Shown: positions 1 to 11,500, counted from the stretch's first letter. The stretch is DNA of 64,000 nt from Thozetella sp. PMI_491 (GCA_021432635.1 MU270043.1:62001-126000), one strand, 5' to 3'. The notes: generated from the letters alone by a model not told the origin. A program made the numbers and translations.

Positions 1-434
1 GCCAATGGCTCAGATGACAAGAACATCGAGATTCGAGCCCGGCTTCTCGGGGAGGGGACCTACATTGGTAAGTCAAATTGATGACCCATACCCGGCTCTA
101 CACTAACTACATTGTTGCAGAGCTTGACTATTTGGCTGTTCACCCGGAGAACAAAGGCCGGGGCATCGCAACGGCACTAGTAAAGAAGCTTATAGAGATG
201 GCCGACGAGCTGGGCCTTGACATCTTTGTCGTAGCATGGGCCGGCGGCCGACCTGTCTATCAGAAATTTAATTTCCAGATTGTTGAGACCAACATTGAAG
301 ATCTCGCCAACTGGGGGTTCGAGGGCGAATACCCCTCGTATTTCATGGTCTACGACACGAAGAAGACCACCAGTGGACAGACTAAATCGGCGCAGGAAGA
401 GGGGGCGGATGCAACTTCCATGGCCTCGGTGTGA
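1..434 (+). CDS. GNAT-family N-acetyltransferase, 3' part (cut by left window edge)
   Basis: This is the C-terminal part of a GCN5-related N-acetyltransferase, which would move an acetyl group from acetyl-CoA to an unknown acceptor. Two exons are visible: 1-67 (open to the left edge) and 121-434. The intron 68-120 has a GTAAGT donor and a TTGCAG acceptor, and joining it gives a continuous frame reading ...GEGTYIELDYLAVHP. The acetyl-CoA loop of the family follows at once (NKGRGIATAL, matching R/Q-x-x-G-x-G/A). The helix and strand after it (ADELGLDIFVVAW) and a YQKF element near the end are typical of the fold. The tail after the domain is low-complexity. The start and the N-terminal substrate half lie outside the window. 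The fold is well supported; the substrate is unknown. Confidence 0.85.
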
Positions 435-581
435 ATATTGTAGAACGTTGATAGGGACCTAATCAGCTGAGTGAGCCCTCAGATATGATTATCTAGTCAT
501 CAACAAATAGCTTCAAGACTTCCCCTGCCTTCCGCTGAACCTGTCGATATTCTTTGCGTGCCGTCCCACCTTTGTCTCTTA

Positions 582-1348
582 CTATTCATCTACAATATCC
601 ATACGTAAAAGGGTGCCTAGCCAATCAGGTTTATCCTTGCGCGCGTGAGAAAAGTCCCCAACACGTTGATACCCTTGCGCCTCATAATATCTACGACTAA
701 ATTAGAATGGCTCCGGGATCACTTCCCGCCCCGGTGAGGGACGTGTGACTATAGGAGTACATACCTAGTCAACTTGCCGCCGTTCCCATTCCAGGAATCA
801 ACGAAGATTATCTTCTTGCCGTTCGCGATAGCGTAGTCTTTCGCCCCGAGTAGCAGTGCGGCGCCCGCTCCCTGCCGATACTTGCTGGCGCGGAAATCAG
901 CGATCATGACCTCGATATATACGAAGTCTGTGCTCTCGGTTATCGAACTTTCCGCGCCAAGTCCCAGGTGCTCTTGTCTTTTGACATAGCTCGGCACCCA
1001 GTTCTCGCGCAACATCAAGGCCCCGGTAAGAATGAAGCGCTTGTCGCCGTCTGTGCGAACATGAGCCCCTTCAGGCAAGGGCTCGCCTTCTGCAGCCAGC
1101 TCAGTTTCGGCAATCAGGATGCGCAAAACTTCTCCTGTCGGGGTCGGTCGAAGCCCCCGAGACTGCTCGATCTGTTCTAGGGTCTCTTCTGTAAAGTTGC
1201 CGCGCTCCGAGAAGGGCTGCAAGCCCCACATATCCCCGCTTCCAATAGAGGCCAAATATGGGAGAGTTGAGTCAAAAACATTGAGAAAGAATGGGCTGTC
1301 AGCGGGAGAAAGGCCGATTTCACGGACATGAAATATGGGGGGCGCCAT
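582..1348 (-). CDS. GNAT-family N-acetyltransferase
   Basis: A predicted 230-residue cytosolic acetyltransferase of the GNAT fold. Coding exons on the minus strand are 1348-765 and 690-582, with a 74-base intron (764-691; GTATGT donor, CGTAG acceptor). Reading on past the donor would end the protein after six further bases of chance sequence, whereas the spliced frame continues through TRYYEAQGYQRVGDF, the last helix and strand expected of a GNAT domain, and stops at 582. The acetyl-CoA signature is YRQGAGAALLLGAKDYA, followed by FVDSWNGNGG. The start MAPPIFHVREI is the first ATG in frame. The gene converges with the other GNAT gene at the left edge, but the two are only distantly alike. The substrate is unknown. 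Confidence 0.85.
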
Positions 1349-2440
1349 TCTTGTTTCTATGGATATACGGGCTCCGGTGAGAGCATGAGTTCGCGGCCGT
1401 TCCGTCGCCTAACTAGCGAATTTCGAGATGTAAGATATTTTTATATGATTCCTAGGTTTGACAAACAAATATGGAAGCCTGGACTAACTGCCTAGACTAA
1501 CTGATTTCTAGTTCCTTAGTACCTGCCCGATAAGGACTGGGGGTGGAGCAACGCCGTAAACATGCAGAGGCACACTCTTCTATGGCCATTTAGGGCCATA
1601 TAGCACACCGCTGTAAATTCACATACTCCAAATCAAATATTTCCAAGCAACACATCCTAAAGACTCGGTAAGCGAGACCCATCACATGGAAGAGTTATTC
1701 AAGTGATACTGGCCAGCCAAGAGAGTTCGTAGAGTTGATGGTTTGAATTGTCATGCCAATTCATTGTCTATGGCCTCCATTTTTATACGCTCCGTCGTCT
1801 ATTCTGCAAATATGATACAACCAAAGTCGGCTTCTGAACCCAGCACCCAAAAGATTGGACCAGATGAAGAGAGCTGCACCTGGACCTTATGCAAACACGT
1901 AAGAGAGAAATGAGAAGAGTAGATAGTTGGGTTAACTATGCTAGAAATGTTAGATCTGCTGCTCCAATGCCAGGTCGCGGCGACACTGTTATCTTGAGCA
2001 ACGGCAAGTGCTATTTCCTTTTGCGTTTTGTTTTCTTAAGGGTTTAAATATAAAGACTAAGATTTAAAGTTTTAATTTTCGTGAAGACACATCCCACCGG
2101 ATGTAGACTCCGCGCTCGGGAGACTAGCGAACGGGCATCCCTGGCGGTCGGCAGCGCACTGCTCGAGACCGTCTGATTGCATGATGGCTATACATCCGAT
2201 GAGACAGCGGGAGAGAGACGGGAGCAGAAAATGGATCTCGGCAGGGGAGACTCTGTTTAATAATGGGTTGAGGTACATGGATGAGCCATCAAGATAGCTC
2301 TCCGACCTCTTCTTGTTTCTCCCACGTTGCATTCCTCCAGAGGGGAGAAGGGGCCATCCGTGGCGCTTCTACCGAAGCTTCCGTCCTCTGTGGGATCTTT
2401 TCTTTTTCACGAGTCTCTTCGCTTCGCCCAAAGGTGCCTA
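1349..2440. other. Intergenic, no gene seen
   Basis: This stretch lies between the 5' end of the GNAT gene and the 3' end of TMA20. It is richer in A/T than the genes around it. Open frames here (for example 2072-2332 on the minus strand) lack coding character, and I see no RNA gene or repeat. Confidence 0.6.
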
Positions 2441-3128
2441 CTAATCCGCGAGCAAGTTCCAGAGGCCGTCGCCGAGATAGTGGGCCTCCTCAATGACTGG
2501 GCCCTTGCCCTTCTCCTTGACCTCCTTGGTGCCGGCGACGAGTATCCCGATGGCGCAGGCCTCCTGCTTGCCTTCAGCCATGACCACCACTGGCTCCCCT
2601 TTGGCGAGCTCGCGGCTCCAGTGGCCGTCCTCATCGGGGCCTTCGTTGGGCACACCTTCGGCAGGCGGTGGGCCAGGCCGCTCGTGGGGCCGCGGCAGGC
2701 GGCCGCCAGGGCTCGTCAGGCCGGGGGCCATGAGGGTGGCGCCGCTAAGCACGAAGCGTATGGCACCGCGGTCAATGCGCACGGCTGGGAAGGCCTGGGG
2801 GAAGCGGTGCACGAGCTTGAGGTGAGGGATCAGGTGCTCGCCCTTGTCGATCTCGAAGAAGACGGGCTGGCCATCGATAACGTACAGGCTCGCCCGGTCC
2901 GGGAGCTTCATCTGCTCGAGCGACAACTTCTTTGGCAGGACCTCGTCGATGTGGGGAGTGAGGAGAGGGAAGGTCGAGAGCAGCGACTGTCGTAGCGAGC
3001 GCTGGATCGACGACTTGAGCTTTTGCTTCGGGGCCGACGTGAGACTACAGATGGGGGCCGGAGGGGTTAGCGAGGGGGGGTCTGGAGGGAGATTAATCAG
3101 GATATCCTGCTAACTCTTTCTTGAACAT
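2441..3128 (-). CDS. tma20: Translation machinery-associated protein 20 (MCT-1 homologue)
   Basis: A 205-residue homologue of Tma20/MCT-1, the PUA-domain protein that with Tma22/DENR acts on the small ribosomal subunit in recycling and re-initiation. Minus-strand exons are 3128-3115 and 3044-2441, with a 70-base intron (GTTAGC donor, CTGTAG acceptor). The first exon encodes only MFKK plus two bases, and the joined frame reads MFKKDLTSAPKQKLKSS, the start expected for the family. The N-terminal domain (about 1-90) contains HIDEVLPKK and ASLYVIDGQPVFFEID. The PUA domain follows (about 95-205), with GEPVVVMAEGKQEACAIGI and the terminal HYLGDGLW. A proline- and glycine-rich loop near residue 130 is somewhat longer than I expect. 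I am confident of the family. Confidence 0.93.
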
Positions 3129-3709
3129 GTTGGCGGCTGGAGCTTGCCGAGCTCCAAGGTCCTCCGTCTATGTGTGGTGCTGCTTTTGGATGCTCCTCGG
3201 TCGTGGGAAGACTGAATCTGCCCCGCGATCGATTGACCCTTATCGCGTAGTGCGGGGCAATTTTTTCGAGCGAGGGACGACACATTATCGGGGCAAGCGG
3301 GGTTCCAATAGCCGCCGAATATCCGCATAGAAGAATGCAATCGCCTGATCGTGGAGGGTCGAGGTTTAAGCATGGCAGTGTTATGGTCGCAAGATGCGCA
3401 AGGATATAGCAGAGAATGTGATAATTATTACAGCTTTAATACATGGTGGCTCTGCTTTTCTTCCCAGTCCTGGCTCTCTACCGGGCGTAACGTCTACCAT
3501 CTACGAGAGCATGCCACCCAGGTTCAAGACTATGCATCTAGAGCGAGTACATTTGGAGGGGTAAAAGGGGGGCCCGGCCGTCAACGTGTAGATGGACAAG
3601 AAAGTTATGCGTTCTTCAAGAGGCATGTTTGATATCATACAGAATGTGGATGGATAGATGGTTCTCCAGCGCCGGTTCAGCCATGCTCCGCCTAAGCCCT
3701 GGGATCTTC
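3129..3709. other. Intergenic between TMA20 and the I78 inhibitor gene
   Basis: It holds the promoter side of TMA20 and the 3' flank of the inhibitor gene, both on the minus strand. I see no further gene. Confidence 0.6.
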
Positions 3710-4030
3710 TCAGCCGTGACGGACGTGCGAGACGGTGCCGTCCTCCTTGAGATGGACGTTGAGCCGATCGGCAATGAAGTCCCTCGTCGTCATCTGTCCT
3801 GGCTGGATGATGCGCGTCGGTTGCGGAAGGTCAGCCTTGCAGAAGGTCTGTTGTATCGTTAGCCTCGCTGTCTCTGGACGAGAGTCTTGCGTTGCGCGCG
3901 GGGGAAGATAGGCAATGCATACCGTCTCGGTTGAAGGCTCATCCGTCAAGGACTTGCCTACGAGCTTGTTCGTCCACTCCTCGGTGCGGTCGACCGCGTT
4001 GGTGGTGACTCCAGGTACGACGAGAGGCAT
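3710..4030 (-). CDS. I78-family peptidase inhibitor-like small protein
   Basis: A predicted 81-residue protein of the MEROPS I78 inhibitor type, a small family that includes fungal serine-protease inhibitors. Exons on the minus strand are 4030-3923 and 3847-3710. The 75-base intron (3922-3848; GTATGC donor, CAACAG acceptor) is in frame and has no stop, so an unspliced reading looks like one 106-residue frame. Removing it joins EPSTET to TFCKADLPQPTR and restores the compact domain. The reactive-loop half is clear: RIIQPGQMTTRDFIADRLNV, then HLKEDGTVSHVRHG at the end. There is no signal peptide, so it probably acts inside the cell. It has one cysteine, so the disulphide seen in secreted members is absent. 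A TATA box lies about 105 bases upstream. Confidence 0.85.
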   Translation of the reverse strand: MPLVVPGVTTNAVDRTEEWTNKLVGKSLTDEPSTETVCIAYLPPRATQDSRPETARLTIQQTFCKADLPQPTRIIQPGQMTTRDFIADRLNVHLKEDGTVSHVRHG

Positions 4031-4133
4031 TTTTCTGATGTGTTCGTGAGAACTCTCTGCTGTGGTTGAAAGGTTGAGTTAAGTTGTAGGCTTTGGAAGC
4101 GCGACGTCGACCGAGTGTTGTAAGAGGGACCTT

Positions 4134-4141
4134 CTTTTATA
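4134..4141 (-). promoter_or_regulatory. TATA box of the I78 inhibitor gene
   Basis: The minus strand reads TATAAAAG, about 105 bases before the ATG at 4030. Such a perfect TATA box is unusual in this window and suggests an inducible or strongly expressed gene. Confidence 0.55.
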
Positions 4142-5524
4142 GGCAGGTGATGACGTATCCGTTTGCTTGGAAGCTGCCACAGGCTGGTAGTCATCGCATC
4201 CCGACGCGTTTTAGTACCTCGGCCTAGTGGCCAACAATCAAACTTGCCACCATCATCATACTTTTAAAAACCAGTGTGGCAGGGTTTCGTAGCTTCTTGG
4301 CTTCGCCTTTGAATACTCCATTCCGTATGATAGCAACGTCCTGCAACTTATAAGGCAAGAAAGCGTGTGACCGCCGCAAGCCGCATAAAACACCCGCCTC
4401 AGTTAACCCTAACCCTTACTGGTGGCTAGCATTTGGAAGCTGCCCCTTTCGGTACGCGGCTCCCCGGAGGCAGCCTTGATGTTCACTCCATCCGAGAGGA
4501 TAGGCTCAGGAAAATGGTAGGCTCGATATCCCTCCTCCTGACACAGTACGCCCTATAGGGCCCGGAGGACTTTGCCGTGCAAATATATGGCCGTACTACT
4601 CGTCGCAATACGGTTGCATTCTTGAGAAAAAGGCACAGACCTCTAGTGGCGATCAGCGAGCAGTAGTCGTTTCAGCCCGCGCAGAGCTTCCTCGTGCTCA
4701 TCGTGTTACGACCAAGGCTACTAGGGCGCCGGCTGATGGTCCAAGCTGCCTCTCCCGACCGGTGCCCCCCAGAGAGACACAAACAAACTAGACGTGTTAT
4801 GGCCGGCTAAGACATTTTGGCGCAAGAGTACTCAGGTGTATTGGATGACGAGGTGTTGTATGTTGCCTTCCTTGGGGCTTATCTTTGTGCCATGTCCCGG
4901 CATGTTTCGAAGCAAGACGAAGGATTGGGCGGGTGCCAAGCCCTTCCGACAGTTGGGCCTCTTGGTCAAGCCAATCTTGTCTTTGGTCTGCGACACGATG
5001 TTTGTCTTTGGGGCCCTTCGTCTCGCTACGTCTGGGGCACATCGCCCAGAATAGGACGGATAATCTGTCGACGGGGCAGCGACACACGCACACACCTCGA
5101 CTGATTCCACAGCGGCTACTTTGTAGAGCTCTCGGAGCTTAGCCACGGACAAGTGAGGATGCCTGGGACACGGGTTTAAGCTTCTGTCTGCAAGTCGCGC
5201 CGTGGTGGTAGAGACGGACCGCCCACCCGCCCCTGTGCCCCGCAGCTGTGGCACTCTGTGGCACCCTCTGCTGACACGCGCGGGCCACTGCAAGCACTGC
5301 TGTCCAGTAATAGCGATCCTGAGGAAACTGCATGCACAGCCCGCCTGCCCCTTGTTGCCATGCGCGCAATGGATATCTGGACACGACGCCGACCCACGGG
5401 GGAAAGAAGCTTTTGCAAGTTTAGGGCAGAGGTACGTGGAGGGACGCGCCGGACTAGCCCGAAGGCGACCATTGACGCTTCTTAAGGAAGGTTGATCGTT
5501 GCTGGGTTTGTCCTCGGGTCCCTT

Positions 5525-5569
5525 CCCCCCCCCCCCCCCCCCCCCCCCTTTTTTTTTTTTTTTTTTTTT
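5525..5569. repeat. C24/T21 homopolymer junction
   Basis: An uninterrupted run of about 24 C is followed directly by about 21 T. It lies in gene-free DNA. The exact lengths may be unreliable in an assembly. Confidence 0.9.
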
Positions 5570-6862
5570 GCCATTTCAAGATCAACACCGATCGTACAGC
5601 GTGCATGTGCGGCTCCATTTCAACTATGGAGGACAGCGATCTGTACGCGGTAATATTCGATGCTCTGCCAGATCCCCCCCGGGCATTTGGAAACGACATG
5701 CCAAGAACGATGCAGCTGGCGGTTTGATCCACATCGCTCGTTAGCATAGTACCTCAAAATAGAGAGCATATCCTAGCAGAGCAGTAAGGGGCGGGGGGCG
5801 GGAAATGGTACGCGCAAACGTAGATCCAATCCACATTGCCGGCGTGTTCCTCATTTCACCATACCGGGAGTGCAGGCTTTCGCTAGCCCCTTTTGAGGCT
5901 CCCACGCAAGCTCGCGCTCCCTAGCCCCCCATGTAGTGTAGGTACTTTGTAACCGTCAAGGAGGTGGGAAGACAACTTGCCATAGGGCGGGCCCCGGGCT
6001 GTGCAGGTTGCGCGGTCGCATCGGCAAGCCTTCGCAGAGGCAGCCTCTTCACGCACTCGAGCGCAGGGTGATTGCTAGCCAGTAGTAAGCAGCTAGAGGC
6101 CAGCAGCCTGCCCCAGCCCATCCCCCGGACGCTGGTACCATTTTTTTTAATACCCTTTGGGCTTGGGCCGACGACAAGCCCACGCACGCTAAGGGAACGG
6201 GGTCGTCCCTCCCCCCTCAGCCCCTGCAGCCTGTGCAGGGCCGTCGCAGAGCCAAAAGATTAGCGAGAAGGAGGATTTGGGGAGGGAGCGACGGCCGGAA
6301 CTACCCAGGTCCAGCTAGGCCAACCAGGTAGTGCCGTCTTTCCATAGAGCTGACGCCCGCCCGCCCTGCCCCCTATTTTAAATTCTCGTCAGCCCCCCTA
6401 GTGCTCCGAACTGCCGGCGCCTTTCTTTCTTTTCTCTTGCTCGACGTCGGCCAAGGCAAGATTCGTCCCATCTTCCTGCTCGCCTCTCTCCATCTCTGAA
6501 CTCGGTTCATTTGCGCTCGTTGTTCGACTGAGCTCCCCAAGCTTCGAAGCCCGGCCCCTCCGCAAGCTCCTTTGCGTGCGCCTGCTCGACTCATCCCCTG
6601 GCGCCGCCCTGCAATTGCCTCGCAAATCCGCCCGACGACTCGTTTAGCGAACCTCAGCCCGAAACCTCGGTGTTGACTGTCCGAATTAATCTCGACGACT
6701 TGGTTTTTCCCTGTAACTACATCTAGTACGCCACGGAGCCCCAAACGAGTCGGCAAAAGAGAAGAGGGATTGTCAGGGGAAAAAAAAAAGAGGAGAACTC
6801 TCCAGGACCCTGAAGAAGTGAATTCAGCCAACCACACAAGTCAAATCCCCCCAAACGCCAGG

Positions 6863-7786
6863 ATGCGTCTCTCTACCAGCACAGCCGCGCTCCTGGTCTC
6901 CACGGCCGGCTTTGCCGCCGCCAGCGACCGCGCCGAGTGCTTCAAGACGCGCAGCCGCGAGCTGGCCAGCTCCTCCAGCTGCGGTGACTGGGGCTCCATC
7001 AACTACTGTCTCTCGCAGACGTCGCCACTGGCCAACGCCGCCGTGAGTGGCGACCTCGCCCTCATTACGGTCGAGCTCGAGTCCTGCTTCCTCAATGCTG
7101 GCTGTTCGCGCGACGAGTCCCAGGTCGAGGCCTTCTGGACCCTCCGCCGTTGCGAGGAGGCTCCGGCTGATCTGCGTCGTCGTTTCGTTGGCCTGGCCGC
7201 CGCCCCCTTGACGGCTGCCGTCGCCAAGCGCCTCCCGGAGATCGCCACGGCCACTTCCGCTGGCCTGTGGGCGCGCGACACCACCGTCGCCAGCCCGTCC
7301 CCTTGCACCACGGACACGACGGTCGAGACGCGGACGTGCCCGACCCAGTCCACTGGCACCGACTCGGGCAAGCAGCTGTCATGCTTCCAGACCCAGGTCA
7401 CGACGGCCGTCTGCGTCGACGGCCTTGTCTGCCAGTCCAAGTCTCTGGGCCAGGTCACCTGCATGTACGCCCAGAACAAGCTCGACACGGGCGGCATCGT
7501 CGTCGCCATCATCATGGCCACCGCCGTCGCCCTCTCCACCGTCGGAGTCTGCTTCTGCTGCTGCCGGGAGCGCAGCACCCAGCGCCGCCTCGCCAAGGCT
7601 GCTGAGGCCGCTGCTATCGCCCGCGAGGCCAAGAATAGTGCCATGGTTGCCAACAAGCGACCCGCTGCTGGTGCGCGCATCCCGACGAACGACCTGGCCG
7701 CTGGACAGCCCTTGATGCCCGAGAGCGGAGCCGACAGCCACGGTGGGCCGAACCCCTTTGCCGATACCCACCCAGCCCTGAGGTGA
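6863..7786 (+). CDS. Secreted-domain, single-span membrane protein, cysteine-rich
   Basis: A 307-residue type I membrane protein of unknown function. The ATG at 6863 is chosen because it starts a good signal peptide (about residues 1-20, MRLSTSTAALLVSTAGFAAA); the same frame runs further upstream without coding character. The outer part (about 21-208) has twelve cysteines in two groups of six: residues 26, 40, 49, 75, 81, 97 and residues 148, 159, 174, 184, 190, 200. A serine/threonine-rich linker separates them. One transmembrane helix follows (about 210-229), then a CFCCC cluster that could be palmitoylated, and an alanine- and arginine-rich cytosolic tail. The tail ends near PNPFADTHPALR, where NPFAD fits the NPFxD endocytic signal. 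I do not recognise the family; it is not an obvious CFEM or WSC domain. Confidence 0.8.
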   Translation: MRLSTSTAALLVSTAGFAAASDRAECFKTRSRELASSSSCGDWGSINYCLSQTSPLANAAVSGDLALITVELESCFLNAGCSRDESQVEAFWTLRRCEEAPADLRRRFVGLAAAPLTAAVAKRLPEIATATSAGLWARDTTVASPSPCTTDTTVETRTCPTQSTGTDSGKQLSCFQTQVTTAVCVDGLVCQSKSLGQVTCMYAQNKLDTGGIVVAIIMATAVALSTVGVCFCCCRERSTQRRLAKAAEAAAIAREAKNSAMVANKRPAAGARIPTNDLAAGQPLMPESGADSHGGPNPFADTHPALR

Positions 7787-8572
7787 TGACGGGAGGTAGA
7801 GACGAGGCGATTGAGAAGAGCAGGGGATATAGAGCGGGAAACAAAATGCAGGGGAAAGTGCGAGGGGGGAGGAAGAGTCGCAGCAATTTGGGGGAGAGAG
7901 GGAGAAATAGATACCTTAAATGCTCTACTGTTCAGAGATTTGTGAAACTTATCAGGACATTTCTATGGACATCTACGGTTGGACAGCATCTCTAGAAAAT
8001 CCGCATTTCGGGTTACTGGCTTGGCGATAACGGCTTGCACATTGTCTCATTAGTGGGCCTGGGAACATAATCTACATAGGAATACGACCATGGGCTCTAT
8101 CATGAGCCTTTGCCATTGCCTTTCTCCACCCACTTGTGTGCACCGGTGGCGTCCACTCTCTTGGGTCAAGTTCATTGAATCTCACAAGGGAGACAAAGGC
8201 CGAAAGCCACCAACAAATTTACGGCACAGAAAGGGCAGCAGTCAGGATCTTTATCAAAGGCAGCGTGGCGCCTGACGTTGATGCTAAGTAGTCGGGTAAA
8301 CTACAGTACACTAGATATCCCACACCTCGCGCATCCGAACTGCGGGCGACATGCGCACCCTACGGGCTGTATCATTGCCCTAGGGCTACCTCAAGTTCGC
8401 CTGTGGGGATAGCCTCGCGGAGATAGCTTCCAGAGGCCGACACCCAGCCGGGCTTCCTGCCCTTGCGTGATCACTGGGTTGGTGGTGAGGAGGGGGATCC
8501 CATAGAAACAAGATGCCGTTACGAGCAGGATGCATTCTCCTTGGCCTTTGCATACGCTTCGAAAAACCGGGC
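7787..8572. other. Convergent intergenic region
   Basis: This is the shared 3' flank of the membrane-protein gene (+) and NST1 (-). I see no further gene or RNA. Confidence 0.6.
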
Positions 8573-11500
8573 CTAACGGCTAGAACCGAATGTACCGGCA
8601 TGGCGGTCGGGCTTCGGGCTGCCAATCTCCCCTGGAGCTCCCACGGCGCGGTGGAGGAATGGCTGCCCGCCGGGACCGCTCGAGGGCACCCACCGCACGT
8701 ACGTCTTGTTCGACGAATCACTGCGCGTGTCAAAGCTCCCACCACCGTTGTTGTCGTTGCCCTCCGTGTCACACAAGATCAACATCTCCTGCTCGGGAAC
8801 TTCTCCCTTGAGGAACATGTCTACCTTGCTTTTGATGACCTCCAGCGGGATGAAGCCGTCGTCGGCGGCGGCCCCCTCCGCAGCTGCTTCTTCGCATGCA
8901 CGGCAGAGCATCAGCCGCACAGCAACGGAGCGAGGCTGGCTGGGCCGCCCAATCGGGACCTGGCCGCCGAAGCCCGGGTTCGCGCCGCCGCCTGGGAGGC
9001 CCCAGGGTATCGCACCAGGAAGCGGGTGGCCGCCAAAGCCAGGGGGTGGGGCGGGAACCGCGCCGAAGGGATTCGAGACGGCTGACACGGCTGGCACCCA
9101 GGGGTTGACAGCGGACGCAAACAGTGGCTCATGGCCGAACGGCCCAGCTGGGAACGCTGGGGGCTGTCTTTGGCCGGGGGGGACCGCTGCCCGCCTCATG
9201 GAAGCAAAGTCGTGCAGCGGGTCGTCGGAATCGTCCAGCAACGCACTGCTGCCCAAGTGCTCTTCAAGCTCGGGCCTGGCGAAGCCTCCAAGAGGCCCGC
9301 TAGCGCCACTCGCCGACCGTTGGCCATGGACAACGCTCGGTGGTCTCCCAATGGGGGCCGGCCGGGCTATGTGCTGTGATGACGAGGCGGGCGTGCCGGG
9401 TTCGTAGCCTGACGATGGCTGCCGCGAATGCGACGGGCCGCTCTCCTTTGACAGTCCAGGGGGAAATACTGGCGACATGCCCGCGAGAGACGGCGCGTCC
9501 AACGGTTGAGAGAACCCCGGCGGAGGGTGACCCGGGAAGCCGCGTCCACCAATGGGTCCGTTGATGCCAGGGGGCATCGGCATCATGCCTGGTGCAGGCC
9601 GGAAACCGCCCATGTTCGGCTGGAACGCCGGGTTGCCGAATCCTGGTGGTATGCCGGGAAGACCGGGCGGGAAAGGCACTCCCATCGGCGGGGGCATACC
9701 GAACGCACCTGGAAGTGGTGCCATCTTGGCGACCCCAGCCAGGGGAGATGTTGCCTGGGATGCTTGCTGCGGGATGCTGGGTGGACCTGCGCTTGATGCC
9801 TTGCTAGGCGGACCGATTGGGCCGGGGCTGGTGTGAACTGGAGTCAGCGGGTGTGGCGATGCCGTCTGGCTTGCCGCCGAACCCGGCTGCGTGGTCGCCT
9901 GAGAGCTTGCCGAGACGGATTCTTGCTGGGAGGCCTGACGCTGGCGCATCGGCGTCGGCGCCTTGGGCAGCGCCGGTGTTGCAACGGGTATCTGGGGTGA
10001 CGCAAACGAAGCTGGAGGTTGTTGAGGCAGGGCGGGCACCGCAGTTGGGACGGCATGTGGCGCGGGCCGTTTCGCCAGTGTGATGGAAGGACCAGGCGCA
10101 AAGGCGGCGGCGGCCTTGTTCCCAGCCCGAGCCTCCTGTTTCTGCTTTTCTTTGGCTTCTCGATCGGCCTTGACCCTGGCCTCTTTGTCGCGCTTGTCCT
10201 GGTCCTGCCGCTCCTTGCGTTCCCGAGCTTCGCGCTCTTTCTGCTCGCGAGCATCCTTCTCTTTCTGGCGAGCCTCCTCCTTGACCCTCTTCTCGCGCTC
10301 CTTCGCCTCGCGGGCTTTGCGTTCCACCTCGGCCTGTTTCTCCTTTTGCTCGTGGACCCGGCGTTGCCGGTCGGCCTCCTTGCGCAGGCGCTCCTCCTCT
10401 TCGGCCTTCTTGGCGGCTTCCTTCTTCTTCCGCTTCTCCTCGGCGCGGAGTCGCTGCTCTTCGGCCTTGCGGAATTCGTCGGCGAGCCGGGCGGCCTCTT
10501 CGGCGGCCTTCTCGGCCTCCTTCCGCGCCTTCTCCTCGGCTTGGGCCTCTTTCTTCTTGGCGGCCTTGTCCTTGCGTTTCTGCGCCTCTTTGGCCTTCTT
10601 TGCTTTCCGCTGTGCCTCGAGCCGGCTCTCGTCGTCGATCTCCTCGATCAGCTTTTGCTGGCGCTCCTTGGCGACCTTCTCGCGGTACGCCGTCAAGACC
10701 CGCTGCTCAAACATGCGCGCGGCGAATATCTGAAACATGCGCCTGCCTTCTTCCATTCGTTGGCGCTCGGTCATGGTATCCTGAGGGTTATCATGGGTTA
10801 GTATGGTGGAAAGGTCGGGCGCGAGCCAGGCGGACGGTGCTACCTCTTCTCCGGGAGACTCGTAATCCCCGTCTCCCTCATCATCGTACTCCCCGTCGTC
10901 TTCGTCGTCGTAGTCGTCTTCGTCGTCGATGGGAAGCGGATGGGCGTGGTTGGCGCTCGAGTAGCGGTCCCCGTTCAGGTGGCTATAGTTCCGATCATAC
11001 TGCTCTCTGGCATCCTCCTCGCGCGCCATGCGTCGCTCGGCAAGTTGCTCCATCATTTCGATGAATTTCTTGCCGTCGTTTTTCAGCAGGTCGTCGGCAA
11101 CGGTCAGGATTCCGCCTAAAGAGCTATGAGCATCACCGCCTGACCGAGAGAAAGAATAACTCTGGAGAAAGGATGGGAGGATGGTGGCGAGGCTCCTACC
11201 CTGAACTTGAAGATTGTTCCCAAAGCCAAAGAGATCGTGGGGATCGCTGGGGTAATCGTTTCGGTCGAGTTCTTCGGAGGCGTCCTCGTCACTGTAGTCA
11301 TCCTCCTCCTCGAGCTCCTCGTCGCTGTAGTCGGCCTCCTCGTCGTCTTCCTCGTTCTCGCTTAAGTCCTCGACGATCTGCCCCTGAGACGGCCGGTGGG
11401 TATTATAGTTTGACCGGTGGCTGTGAGGGTGCATGCGGCCGTGCGACACTAAGGGACGGGGCGGGCCCATGATCTGGGCGGCGTCGTGGTGAGGCTGATT

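Larger units (their letters stand above)
4031..6862. other. Gene-free 2.8 kb
   Basis: No open frame here shows family resemblance or a credible splice pattern. Noted within it are a telomere-like TTAACCCTAACCCTTA at about 4403-4418, the C/T homopolymer junction at 5525-5569, and a pyrimidine-rich stretch from about 6400 to 6760 that is probably the 5' leader and promoter of the membrane-protein gene starting at 6863. Confidence 0.5.

Noticed and set aside
4832-5293. Minus-strand open frame of 153 codons in the 4-6.9 kb gap
   Set aside because: It overlaps several other frames of similar length, has no domain or start context, and base composition explains its length.
8080-8110. 5S rRNA-like start (ATACGACCAT)
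   Set aside because: The similarity to the fungal 5S 5' end stops after about ten bases, and the rest of the gene is absent.
10019-10801. Long leucine-rich plus-strand open frame
   Set aside because: It is the antisense shadow of the charged coiled coil of NST1, whose E/K/R codons read as leucine-rich on the other strand.
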